Assembly (NCBI GenBank): GCA_049700315.1
Contig: JBNAVN010000005.1
Span: 12,217 to 76,216 of the forward strand
From: JAOAFX01 sp049700315
GTDB taxonomy: Bacteria; Hydrothermota; Tepidihabitantia; SM23-42; JAOAFX01
Direction: 5' to 3'
Length of the DNA stretch: 64,000 bases
Below the pieces are notes generated by a model, which saw only the letters and a program-made list of their open reading frames with translations, was not told where the DNA came from and did no database searches. The position numbers and the translations under genes are program-made. Positions within the stretch are counted from its first letter, which is position 1. Every line of letters begins with the position of its first letter. Shown piece after piece: positions 26,089 through 34,708 of this stretch.

Positions 26089-27066
26089 ATGAGAATGAGA
26101 AGCAATCTTTATTCAATTGTAATCGTCTTCGCTATCTATGTATTCGTAACAGTGCTTATTTCTCTTGGCATTCTTAATCCATATTGGGTTCAGATAATTC
26201 AGTTTGCTGGAATTATAACAATTTCTGCCCTGGGGCTAAATCTTATCTATGGTTATACAGGGCAGTTTTCCTTAGGACACGCTGCTTTTTTTGGACTGGG
26301 TGCATACTCTTCAGCACTGATAACGAAAACCCTGTATAATCTTGGGTTCTTCTCATTCATTATCGGTCTGATTGTTGCGATAGGGATTGTTGCCATAATC
26401 GCATTTCTCATTGGCTTGCCGATTCTCCGGTTGAAATCAGATTATCTGGGTATTGCAACACTTGGTTTTGGAATCATTGTTAAGGTACTGTTTGACAATG
26501 CAGATGCGGTCATTCCTATCTTGGGTGGTTCACGCGGAATGCTGGGAATTTCAAAATACACAGTTTTCCCTTTGACCTACCTGTTCGTGATTGCTGCTGT
26601 TATTGTCATAAGAAACTATGTATTTTCTGATATTGGCAGGGCTTGCATTTCCATAAGAGAAGATGATGTTGCTTCAGAATCTGTAGGTGTTGATACAACA
26701 AAATACAGAACTATGGGTTTTGTATTCGGTTCGGTGTTTGCTGGTGTTGCAGGAGTGCTCTACGCCCATTTGTATTCTTTTTTACACCCTTCTAATTTTG
26801 ATTTTCTCAAATCAATTGATGTTCTTTTGATTGTAGTACTTGGTGGTCTGGGCAGTATTTCCGGCACAATAATTGCGGCAATTGCCTGGACATTTCTTCT
26901 GGAAGGACTCAGGGTTGTTCTGCCTGCACAGATTCTTGATTGGCGACTTGTTATCTATCCTTTAGTGCTGATAATTGTTATGCTTATCAAACCAATGGGA
27001 ATTGGAAGTGGAATGGAATTCAAATTTTTGAGAATGGAAAGTCATTATACTGATAAAAAAGGGTGA
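26089..27066 (+). CDS. livM: Branched-chain amino-acid-type ABC transporter permease LivM
   Basis: 325 aa with about nine helices. Typical motifs are SALGLNLIYGYTGQFSLGHA near residue 45 and IDVLLIVVLGGLGSISGTII near residue 245. It pairs with LivH to form the channel. It follows livH after 100 bases that contain an inverted repeat, and is 12 bases before livG. Confidence 0.93.
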   Translation: MRMRSNLYSIVIVFAIYVFVTVLISLGILNPYWVQIIQFAGIITISALGLNLIYGYTGQFSLGHAAFFGLGAYSSALITKTLYNLGFFSFIIGLIVAIGIVAIIAFLIGLPILRLKSDYLGIATLGFGIIVKVLFDNADAVIPILGGSRGMLGISKYTVFPLTYLFVIAAVIVIRNYVFSDIGRACISIREDDVASESVGVDTTKYRTMGFVFGSVFAGVAGVLYAHLYSFLHPSNFDFLKSIDVLLIVVLGGLGSISGTIIAAIAWTFLLEGLRVVLPAQILDWRLVIYPLVLIIVMLIKPMGIGSGMEFKFLRMESHYTDKKG

Positions 27067-27078
27067 AAAGATATCATT

Positions 27079-27879
27079 ATGCAAAAAAATATTGATAATA
27101 CAGATATGGCTAATAGTCCTGTACTGAAGATCTGGAAGTTGACCAAGTATTTTGGTGGATTAAGGGCAGTATCAAATTTTGACCTTGTTGTAAATAAATA
27201 TGAACTGGTCGGTTTGATCGGTCCCAATGGCGCGGGTAAGACCACAGTGTTTAATTTGGTCACTGGCATATATCAATCTGATTCTGGAAAGATTATGCTA
27301 AACAATGAAACAATTAATAATTTAAAACCCTTCCAAATTGCCCATCGTGGCATTGCCCGGACATTCCAGAATATCAGGCTTTTCAGTAATCTTACAGTTC
27401 TTGATAATGTAAAAATCGCTTGCCACAAGGATGTGAAATACGGCGTATTATCAGCAATTTTCAGAGACAAGAAATTCACTAATGAAGAAAAGAAAATTGA
27501 GCAAAAGGCTTATGATATTCTTTCTATCTTTGGTCTGAATGGACGTGCACACGAATTGGCAAAGAATCTACCTTACGGCGAACAGCGAAAGTTGGAAATT
27601 GTTCGTGCCCTTGCTACAAACCCTGAGGTTTTGTTACTTGATGAACCGGCAGCAGGGATGAATCCGCAGGAGACGATTAAACTTATGGATTTGATCAATT
27701 TTATTCGGGAAAAATTTAGACTGACAATCTTATTGATTGAACACCAGATGAGGGTGGTAATGTCTATCTGCGAGAGAGTGAGTGTAATGGATTTTGGTGA
27801 GAAGATTGCTGAAGGCAATCCCAAGGAAATCCAGAACGATCCCAGAGTCATTGAGGCATATCTTGGAAAAGATAGTTAG
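27079..27879 (+). CDS. livG: Branched-chain amino-acid-type ABC transporter ATPase LivG
   Basis: 266 aa. Walker A is GPNGAGKTTVFN, followed by HRGIARTFQNIRLF. The signature is NLPYGEQRKLEIVRALA and Walker B is EVLLLDEPAAGMNP, then the switch His in LLIEHQM. The longer N-terminal tail may start instead at ATG 27106 (MANSPVLKI). One of two ATPases energising the importer. Confidence 0.94.
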   Translation: MQKNIDNTDMANSPVLKIWKLTKYFGGLRAVSNFDLVVNKYELVGLIGPNGAGKTTVFNLVTGIYQSDSGKIMLNNETINNLKPFQIAHRGIARTFQNIRLFSNLTVLDNVKIACHKDVKYGVLSAIFRDKKFTNEEKKIEQKAYDILSIFGLNGRAHELAKNLPYGEQRKLEIVRALATNPEVLLLDEPAAGMNPQETIKLMDLINFIREKFRLTILLIEHQMRVVMSICERVSVMDFGEKIAEGNPKEIQNDPRVIEAYLGKDS

Positions 27880-27882
27880 TTT

Positions 27883-28626
27883 ATGCAAAATATGGAGAAC
27901 AAACCCGAAAGAAACAACCTAATCCTGGATGTAAGAAATTTAAGCGTTCACTATGGCGCAATTCATGCACTGCATGAGATCGTCTTTAAAGTATGTGCCG
28001 GCGAAATTGTTGCCTTGATCGGTGCGAATGGTGCAGGAAAAAGCACAACCTTGAGGACAATTTCTGGACTGGTAAAGGCAAAATCCGGCAGTATTTACTT
28101 TGAAGACAAAGATATTACAAATCTTCCGGGACATAAGATCACTGGGCTTGGTATTGGACATGTGCCCGAAGGAAGAAAACCCTTTGCCAATCTCTCGGTC
28201 TATGAGAATCTAAGACTTGGTGCCTATTTGATCAATGACCAAAAGTTAATTGGCAATACAATGGAGCGTATATTTAAATCTTTTCCGCGATTGAAAGAAA
28301 GGCTTTCTCAGCCTTCTGGAACACTTTCTGGTGGTGAATTGCAGATGCTGGCAATAGCAAGGGCTTTGATGTCCAGACCTAAACTCTTGATGCTTGATGA
28401 ACCATCAATGGGTTTGTCACCCATATTGGTTAATGAGATTTTCAGTATAATCAAAGAGATCAACAAACAGGGCACAAGCATTTTGCTTGTTGAACAGAAC
28501 GCACATAAGGCATTGTCAATATGCAATTATGCTTATGTGCTTGAAACAGGAAGAGTAACAATACAGGGGAAGGGCAGAGATTTGCATGACAATCCTGTTG
28601 TAAAAGCAGCATACCTGGGTGCATAG
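27883..28626 (+). CDS. livF: Branched-chain amino-acid-type ABC transporter ATPase LivF
   Basis: 247 aa. Walker A is GANGAGKSTTLRTI, then GIGHVPEGRKPFANLSV typical of LivF, signature TLSGGELQMLAIARAL and Walker B KLLMLDEPSMGLSP. It ends the livHMGF unit, 3 bases after livG. Confidence 0.95.
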   Translation: MQNMENKPERNNLILDVRNLSVHYGAIHALHEIVFKVCAGEIVALIGANGAGKSTTLRTISGLVKAKSGSIYFEDKDITNLPGHKITGLGIGHVPEGRKPFANLSVYENLRLGAYLINDQKLIGNTMERIFKSFPRLKERLSQPSGTLSGGELQMLAIARALMSRPKLLMLDEPSMGLSPILVNEIFSIIKEINKQGTSILLVEQNAHKALSICNYAYVLETGRVTIQGKGRDLHDNPVVKAAYLGA

Positions 28627-28712
28627 AAACTGTATATACAAACTCCAGGGTCAAAATACTAAAAGACCGTTTACAAAAAAGTCCTCTGACATAAATGGGA
28701 TAGGTCGTTCTA

Positions 28713-28740
28713 TTGACTTTTCTCGTATTCTGGATATAAT
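28713..28740 (+). promoter_or_regulatory. Promoter of cDPG-synthetase-like gene (and perhaps ppdK)
   Basis: TTGACT (28713-28718), 16-base spacer, TATAAT (28735-28740). Unlike most promoters here, it is followed by a long leader. Confidence 0.75.
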
Positions 28741-28912
28741 AGAGTGAAATATAGGAACTTTTTAAGCATTCTCAAGTGCCCTTTTCAATATTTTCCTTTA
28801 TTCAATCTATGGCAAAAAGGGCTGAAATTAGGTGAAATTTTGCATAAATATGGAACATGCAAATGGCATTTTTGAGTGAATCTGAGGTACTGAGGTTTCT
28901 CAAGGAGGTTTA
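28741..28912 (+). promoter_or_regulatory. Long 5' leader (~165 nt) with Shine-Dalgarno site
   Basis: The transcript from the promoter at 28713 would have a leader of about 165 bases before the ATG at 28913, ending in AAGGAGG. No known riboswitch was recognised and no clear terminator hairpin was seen. Its length is exceptional in a window where most leaders are absent. Confidence 0.4.
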
Positions 28913-30229
28913 ATGAGAAGGGTCATTATTATGGGCGCAGCAGGTCGGGATTTTCATAATTTTAATACTTTTTTCAGACAAAATCGTGACTACAAAGTCA
29001 TTTGTTTTACTGCTACCCAGATACCGAATATTGAGGGTAGAAAATACCCGACAGAACTTGCTGGAAAATATTATCCATCTGGTATTCCCATTTATTCTGA
29101 GAGGGAATTAGCAAATCTGATCAGGCGATATGATATTGATATTGTCGTTTTTTCATATTCTGATATTTCCCATAATTATGTAATGCACAAGGCTTCTGAA
29201 GTGATTGCTGCAGGTGCTGATTTCTGGTTGCTCGGTCCCAAATCTTCAATTTTGACTTCCAGAAAGAAGATAATATCTATCTGCGCCGCACGCACTGGCG
29301 CTGGAAAAAGCCAGACTACAAGAAAGGTGTGCGAAATACTAAACAAATATGGTATAAGATTTTCCGTTGTTAGGCATCCCATGCCCTATGGAGATTTGAA
29401 AAAACAAGAAGTGCAGCGATTTTCTTCATTGAAAGACCTGGATAAATATAACTGCACGATTGAAGAAAGGGAAGAATATGAGCCTCATATAAAGAAAGGC
29501 AATACAGTGTTTGCTGGGGTTGACTACTTGAAGATCTTAAGGTCTGCAGAGAGAATCTCAGATGTTGTTGTATGGGACGGTGGAAATAATGATTTGCCAT
29601 TTTACAAACCTGATTTGCATATTGTCGTTGTTGATCCATTAAGACCAGGTAATGAATCCACATACCATCCAGGAGAGGCAAATGTCAGAATGGCAGATCT
29701 GATAATAATTAATAAAGTAGATTCAGCAAAGGCAAAAGTCGTTGAAAAATTGAAACAAAATTTAAGAATATTAAACAAAAATGCTAAGATAGTTGAAGCC
29801 TTTTCGCCAATCATTGTTGATAAACCAGAAAAAATAAGAAACAAGCGTGTTGTCGTGATTGAAGATGGTCCTACCCTAACTCATGGTGAAATGAGTTTTG
29901 GTGCAGGTATTATCGCCGCAAAGAATTACCACGCCAGAACCATTGTCAATCCAAAACCCTATGCGGTCGGTACAATAAAAAGGACATATGAAAAATATCC
30001 GCAGATTGGTCCATTAATTCCTGCGCTTGGTTATTCAAAAAGGCAAATCCAGGAACTTAATCAAAGCATAAATAATACCCCTGCTGATGTGGTAATAATA
30101 GGAACACCGGTAGATTTGAGAAAATTCTTGAAAATAAACAAGCCAGCAGTTAAGGTGAGCTATGAACTGAAAGAAAAACACGGCAATGTTCTGGAAAGAC
30201 TTATCAAAAAGTGTCTGAGTATAAAGTAA
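28913..30229 (+). CDS. Cyclic 2,3-diphosphoglycerate synthetase-like P-loop protein
   Basis: 438 aa. An N-terminal Rossmann-like domain (RRVIIMGAAGRDFHNFNTFF) is followed near residue 123 by a P-loop, ISICAARTGAGKSQTTRKV, and later VVVDPLRPGNESTYHPGE and ADLIIINKVDSA, a G-protein-like NKxD. This matches the family of archaeal cyclic-2,3-diphosphoglycerate synthetase, which also has many bacterial members of uncertain role. AAGGAGG precedes the ATG. ppdK starts 59 bases downstream on the same strand, suggesting a link to PEP/glycerate metabolism, but cyclic-DPG production is not established here. Confidence 0.75.
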   Translation: MRRVIIMGAAGRDFHNFNTFFRQNRDYKVICFTATQIPNIEGRKYPTELAGKYYPSGIPIYSERELANLIRRYDIDIVVFSYSDISHNYVMHKASEVIAAGADFWLLGPKSSILTSRKKIISICAARTGAGKSQTTRKVCEILNKYGIRFSVVRHPMPYGDLKKQEVQRFSSLKDLDKYNCTIEEREEYEPHIKKGNTVFAGVDYLKILRSAERISDVVVWDGGNNDLPFYKPDLHIVVVDPLRPGNESTYHPGEANVRMADLIIINKVDSAKAKVVEKLKQNLRILNKNAKIVEAFSPIIVDKPEKIRNKRVVVIEDGPTLTHGEMSFGAGIIAAKNYHARTIVNPKPYAVGTIKRTYEKYPQIGPLIPALGYSKRQIQELNQSINNTPADVVIIGTPVDLRKFLKINKPAVKVSYELKEKHGNVLERLIKKCLSIK

Positions 30230-30288
30230 TTATCATTTTGCTTCAAATGAATTTTATGAAACAATGTTATTAGAAAGAAAGGAGTAGA

Positions 30289-33042
30289 ATGAAGAAATTG
30301 GTTTATAATTTTGGTGGGAAAAAGGCTGATGGTTCAGCCAGGGATAAGAATCTACTTGGCGGCAAGGGTGCAAATCTTGCTGAGATGACAAATCTTGGTG
30401 TCCGGGTACCACCTGGTTTTACTATTACCACTGAGGTTTGTAACTATTACTACAAAAACAAAAAACAATTGCCAAAGGCATTGAAGACATACGTGAATCA
30501 GGCAATAAAAAGGATTGAAGGCATTATCGGCAAGAAATTTGGCGATCCAGGAAATCCCCTTCTCGTTTCAGTTCGATCTGGTGCACGCGCATCAATGCCC
30601 GGAATGATGGAGACTGTCTTGAACATTGGTCTGACTGAAAAAACCATATCTGGATTGATAAAACAGAGCGGCGGAAATGAAAGGTTCGCTTATGATTCAT
30701 ACAGAAGATTGATAATGATGTATTCAGATGTTGTGATGGAAAAGGCGGCCGGCATAGAACCAAAGGATGAAAATTCAGGGATTAGAAGACAGCTTGAAGA
30801 AATAATGGATGAAATGAAAAAGAAAAAAGGATATAAGAATGATACGGAGCTGACTACAGAAGACCTGAAAGAACTCTGCAAATTGTTCAAGGAAAAGGTC
30901 AAAGAAATATTAGGAAAAGAATTTCCTGATGACCATAATGAACAACTCTGGGGTGGAATTAAGGCGGTATTTGCTTCCTGGAATGGAAAGAGGGCGATTG
31001 CATACAGAAGGATAGAAGGAATTCCTGAAGACTGGGGCACTGCTTGTAATGTTCAGGCAATGGTTTTTGGCAATATGGGTGAGGATTCAGCAACCGGTGT
31101 GGGATTCACAAGAAATCCAGGTAATGGAGAAAACCAATTCTATGGTGAATATCTAATAAATGCCCAGGGTGAGGATGTGGTTGCAGGAATAAGAACCCCT
31201 GCTCCAGTGAATGAATATTCAAAGAGTGAACATAACAAAAACTTGGTTTCGTTGGAAAAGGCAATGCCAGAAGTCTACAATGAACTTTTCCAATATCAGA
31301 AAAAACTTGAGCGTCATTATCGGGATATGCTTGATATTGAATTTACGATTGAACGTGGAATATTGTATATGCTACAATGCAGGGTTGGTAAACGTAATGG
31401 CCCTGCCGCTGTGAAGATGGCAGTTGATATGATGAAGGAAAAGCTGATTACAAAGGAAGAGGCAGTAATGCGGGTTACTCCTTCGCAGCTTGATGAACTG
31501 TTGCACCCGATGATTGATCCAAAGGCTGAAATCAATGCCCGACCAATTGCGCGCGGCTTACCCGCTGGTCCAGGTGGAGCGAATGGCCAGATTGTATTCG
31601 CATCTAAGGATGCGGTTGAATGGTCAAAGCAGGGTAAAAAAGTGATTCTGGTGCGTGAGGAGACAAATCCTGAAGATGTGGACGGTATGCGTGCTGCGCA
31701 GGCAATCCTTACTGCCCGTGGTGGTATGACTTCACATGCTGCACTTGTTGCCCGGGGCTGGGGTAAATGCTGTATAGTAGGTTGTGGCGCATTACAGGTT
31801 GACTATGATGAAAAATTACTAAGAATTGGTTCCAGGGTTTTTAAAGAGGGTGATTGGCTAACACTCAATGGCACAAAGGGTAATGTGTATGAAGGGCAAT
31901 TGCCTATGCTTGCATCCGCAGAAGAGAATGTTTTGCTTCAGAAATTCTTGAAAATATGTGACTCAGTCAAACGCTTGGGTATCAGGGCAAATGCGGATAC
32001 CCCAACAGATGCGCAAAGGGCAAGAAAATTTGGTGCCCATGGTATTGGACTTATGCGTACTGAGCATATGTTTTATGGAAAAGGATCAGACCAACCTCTT
32101 TTCCTGTTGCGCAAAATGATTGTATCAAAGAATGAGCAAGAAAGACGTACTGCCCTTGATGAATTGTTTCCTTATGTGAAAAAGGATATGAAGGGAGTGC
32201 TTGAGGCAATGGATGGTTATCCAGTTGTTATCAGACTCCTTGACCCACCGCTTCATGAATTTGTTCCAAATGAAGCTGAAAAAAGAGAGAAACTTGCCAG
32301 GGAATTGAATATTACGCTGGAAGAACTGAACGAACGTGCTGATAACTTGCATGAATCAAACCCAATGATGGGACACCGTGGAGTAAGACTTGGAATTACC
32401 TATCCAGAGGTTAGTGAAATGCAGATTAGGGCAATATTTGAGGCGGCCGCAGAATTGATAAAAGAAGGTAAAAATCCCTATCCTGAAATAATGGTGCCGG
32501 TGGTTTGTGAGGTTAATGAACTAAGAGACCAGGTTGTGATTGTTGAGCGTGTTTACAAAGAAGTTCTCCAGAAATTTGGATTGAAGAAGATAAAGTATAT
32601 GTATGGAACGATGATTGAGATTCCGCGTGCCTGCTTTGTTGCCAATGAAATTGCCCAGGTTGCCCAGTTCTTTTCTTATGGCACAAATGACCTGACACAG
32701 ATGGGATTTGGATTTTCCCGTGATGATATTGGTGGATTTTTGCCCGATTATCTAAAGAAAAAGATTCTGCCTGGTGATCCATTCCAGTCTGTTGATGTAA
32801 AAGGAATTGGTGAATTGATAAAGATAGGAATTGAGCGTGGTAGGAAAACAAGGGTTGACTTAGAAGTTGGAATCTGCGGCGAACATGGTGGAGAACCGAA
32901 TTCAATTCATTTCTGCCATAAGGTTGGTATGGATTATGTTTCCTGTTCACCATTCAGGGTTCCGATTGCCCGTCTTTCAGCAGCCCAGGCAAATGTGATG
33001 TTCAAAGCTGAAAAAACAAAGAAATCCAGAAAGAAAAAATAA
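30289..33042 (+). CDS. ppdK: Pyruvate, phosphate dikinase
   Basis: 917 aa, near the usual length of about 880-900. An N-terminal ATP-grasp domain (LLGGKGANLAEMTNLGVRVPPGF), a central phospho-His domain with GGMTSHAALVARGWGKCCIVG (~residues 475-495) and a C-terminal PEP-binding TIM barrel. The barrel shows FGAHGIGLMRTEHMF, FSYGTNDLTQMGFGFSRDD and the catalytic Cys in GICGEHGG. It interconverts pyruvate + ATP + Pi with PEP + AMP + PPi, common in anaerobes with PPi-linked glycolysis. GAAAGGAG precedes the ATG. Confidence 0.97.
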   Translation: MKKLVYNFGGKKADGSARDKNLLGGKGANLAEMTNLGVRVPPGFTITTEVCNYYYKNKKQLPKALKTYVNQAIKRIEGIIGKKFGDPGNPLLVSVRSGARASMPGMMETVLNIGLTEKTISGLIKQSGGNERFAYDSYRRLIMMYSDVVMEKAAGIEPKDENSGIRRQLEEIMDEMKKKKGYKNDTELTTEDLKELCKLFKEKVKEILGKEFPDDHNEQLWGGIKAVFASWNGKRAIAYRRIEGIPEDWGTACNVQAMVFGNMGEDSATGVGFTRNPGNGENQFYGEYLINAQGEDVVAGIRTPAPVNEYSKSEHNKNLVSLEKAMPEVYNELFQYQKKLERHYRDMLDIEFTIERGILYMLQCRVGKRNGPAAVKMAVDMMKEKLITKEEAVMRVTPSQLDELLHPMIDPKAEINARPIARGLPAGPGGANGQIVFASKDAVEWSKQGKKVILVREETNPEDVDGMRAAQAILTARGGMTSHAALVARGWGKCCIVGCGALQVDYDEKLLRIGSRVFKEGDWLTLNGTKGNVYEGQLPMLASAEENVLLQKFLKICDSVKRLGIRANADTPTDAQRARKFGAHGIGLMRTEHMFYGKGSDQPLFLLRKMIVSKNEQERRTALDELFPYVKKDMKGVLEAMDGYPVVIRLLDPPLHEFVPNEAEKREKLARELNITLEELNERADNLHESNPMMGHRGVRLGITYPEVSEMQIRAIFEAAAELIKEGKNPYPEIMVPVVCEVNELRDQVVIVERVYKEVLQKFGLKKIKYMYGTMIEIPRACFVANEIAQVAQFFSYGTNDLTQMGFGFSRDDIGGFLPDYLKKKILPGDPFQSVDVKGIGELIKIGIERGRKTRVDLEVGICGEHGGEPNSIHFCHKVGMDYVSCSPFRVPIARLSAAQANVMFKAEKTKKSRKKK

Positions 33043-33051
33043 GAATTGTAG

Positions 33052-33105
33052 TGCCTGATTTATCAGGCAAAAATCCTTTTTTGTAGTTGCCCAATTTATT
33101 GGGCA
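33052..33105. repeat. Two tandem palindromes with TTTA loops between convergent genes
   Basis: TGCCTGA-TTTA-TCAGGCA (33052-33069) and TGCCCAA-TTTA-TTGGGCA (33088-33105), each preceded by GTAGT. The stems differ but both arms change together, and the TTTA loop is identical. They lie between the ends of ppdK and the LUD gene and may serve as transcription ends. A further relative is at 62413-62430. Confidence 0.6.
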
Positions 33106-33124
33106 GATTAATGGAAAAGAATTA

Positions 33125-33766
33125 TTAGAATCCCAGGATATCGTTTACGAGTAGGACAGTGATATTTGTGTGCCAGGGTCTAAATTGAACAATTGATATC
33201 ACCCTGCAGATCCTGCCTTTAACATTACAATCTATGCACACACCGGTATTAACACAGGGTGTTTTCGCACTCACCCTCTTTGCGTTCATCACTGCTGCAA
33301 TCTCTTTGCTCCTTTTAATACCGTCATGGATGGATGGAACAATTTTGTTATATCCTGCGATTATGTAAACATTATCAGGTCCATAAATCATTGCAGCGAT
33401 GCGATTTCCTATCCCATCAATATTTATTATATCACCATTCTTCGTGATTGCATTTGCACTCGTCAAATAATAATCCGCAAGCATCTCTTTCTTTCTCACT
33501 TCCTTATCAGTCTCTTCAGTCAATCCTTTCTGCCAGTGGTGAACCACTTTATTACCACGCTGTTCCAATCTTTCTATAATTCCAATCTCCCTTATCGTCA
33601 TTGAACCACCGATGCCAATGCTTGCTTCGGGAGGTATTGATTTTAATAGGTATTCATTAAGCTTATCAATTGTTTGAAAATACTCGGCATTAAAATCTCT
33701 TTTTTTCAAGGCGTCAACCACCCTTAATAAAATTTTTTCCTGATGCCACTTCTTCACTTCATCCAT
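33125..33766 (-). CDS. LUD-domain protein (LutC/YkgG-like)
   Basis: 213 aa. The whole protein matches the LUD (lactate utilisation) domain: IGIGGSMTIREIGIIERLEQ, YLTSANAITKNGDIINIDGIGNR and PDNVYIIAGYNKIV. A Cys-rich tail (CVNTGVCIDCNVKGRICR) is present. LutA and LutB partners are absent, so the substrate is uncertain; stand-alone LUD proteins are common in anaerobes. The ATG is 5 bases after a consensus -10 box. It is a single-gene unit convergent with ppdK. Confidence 0.85.
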   Translation of the reverse strand: MDEVKKWHQEKILLRVVDALKKRDFNAEYFQTIDKLNEYLLKSIPPEASIGIGGSMTIREIGIIERLEQRGNKVVHHWQKGLTEETDKEVRKKEMLADYYLTSANAITKNGDIINIDGIGNRIAAMIYGPDNVYIIAGYNKIVPSIHDGIKRSKEIAAVMNAKRVSAKTPCVNTGVCIDCNVKGRICRVISIVQFRPWHTNITVLLVNDILGF

Positions 33767-33771
33767 GGTGA

Positions 33772-33799
33772 ATTATACATAATTTGGTTTTAAAGTCAA
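33772..33799 (-). promoter_or_regulatory. Promoter of LUD-domain gene, probably leaderless
   Basis: Minus strand TTGACT (33794-33799), 16-base spacer, TATAAT (33772-33777), then 5 bases to the ATG at 33766. Confidence 0.82.
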
Positions 33800-33828
33800 T
33801 CATTCAGGTATGTGTTTGTTTTTCTGTG

Positions 33829-33848
33829 TGAGCGGTTTTCAACCGCGA
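33829..33848. repeat. REP-like palindromic element, copy 2
   Basis: GAGCGGTTTTCAACCGCGAT with stem GCGGTT (33832-33837), loop TTC and AACCGC (33841-33846). It is related to the reverse complement of 2362-2388 through GAGCGRTTTTC and AAYCGCGA, with a compensated stem change. It lies between two divergent promoters. Confidence 0.55.
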
Positions 33849-33964
33849 TAGTAGTCAACGGGTGTTGCACTCCAACAATAAGAAAGCGCATGGTCATAAG
33901 GTAATTGGCATAATTCGACGAAAGCGCATTAAGACTGAGGAAAAGGGGGTATTTTTTCTTTCAG

Positions 33965-33992
33965 TTGACACCGCATAATAATTGGATATAAT
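33965..33992 (+). promoter_or_regulatory. Promoter of pdxJ-secD-secF-pgpA, probably leaderless
   Basis: TTGACA (33965-33970), 16-base spacer, TATAAT (33987-33992), then 5 bases to the pdxJ ATG at 33998. Confidence 0.85.
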
Positions 33993-33997
33993 ACCCA

Positions 33998-34708
33998 ATG
34001 GAACTTTCGGTTAATATTGACCATATTGCGACACTTCGTGAAGCAAGAAAAGAGAAATTTCCTGACCCGGTTTTTGCCGCTGTGGAAGCAGAACTGGGTG
34101 GTGCAGATGGTATTACAGTCCATTTAAGAGGTGATAGAAGACACATTAAAGAAAGAGATTTGAGATTACTGAGAGAAATCATAAAAACCGAATTAAATCT
34201 TGAAATGGCGGGTACTGATGAAATGCTAAAGATTGCTTGTTCATTAAAACCTGATCGCGTTACATTGGTGCCTGAATCACCAGGGGAAGTGACGACCCAG
34301 GGTGGATTGAACTTGATAAGCTTCAAAGGTAATCTGGCTGGTTTTATCAAGAAGCTAAATGACACCGGCATCAGGGCAGGTGTATTTATTGATCCTGATA
34401 TTGCTCAAATCAATGAAGCATTAAAAGTCGGTGCAGAATACATTGAGATAAATACAAACGAATATTCAAAAAATCCCCAGAATAAAAATGAGATTGAAAA
34501 AATATATGAGATAGCAGAGAAGGCAAAAGAATCAAACCTTTTGGTCCATGCAGGCCATGGCATTGATTACAAAAATATTGTTAAGTTGCTTGAGATAAAA
34601 GAAATAACCGGGTACTCAATTGGTTTTTCAATTGTTGCTCGTGCAGTGTTTGTTGGTTTGCGTCAGGCAACTGAAGAAATGGTGAAGATAATAAAAGGAG
34701 TGAAATGA
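33998..34708 (+). CDS. pdxJ: Pyridoxine 5'-phosphate synthase
   Basis: 236 aa TIM barrel. It starts MELSVNIDHIATLREARKEK and has GADGITVHLRGDRRHI, ITLVPESPGEVTTQGGL-like text and the C-terminal HAGHGIDYKNI and GYSIGFSIVARAVFVGL. It condenses 3-amino-2-oxopropyl phosphate with DXP to pyridoxine phosphate. It overlaps secD by 4 bases. Start set by a consensus promoter 5 bases upstream. Confidence 0.97.
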   Translation: MELSVNIDHIATLREARKEKFPDPVFAAVEAELGGADGITVHLRGDRRHIKERDLRLLREIIKTELNLEMAGTDEMLKIACSLKPDRVTLVPESPGEVTTQGGLNLISFKGNLAGFIKKLNDTGIRAGVFIDPDIAQINEALKVGAEYIEINTNEYSKNPQNKNEIEKIYEIAEKAKESNLLVHAGHGIDYKNIVKLLEIKEITGYSIGFSIVARAVFVGLRQATEEMVKIIKGVK

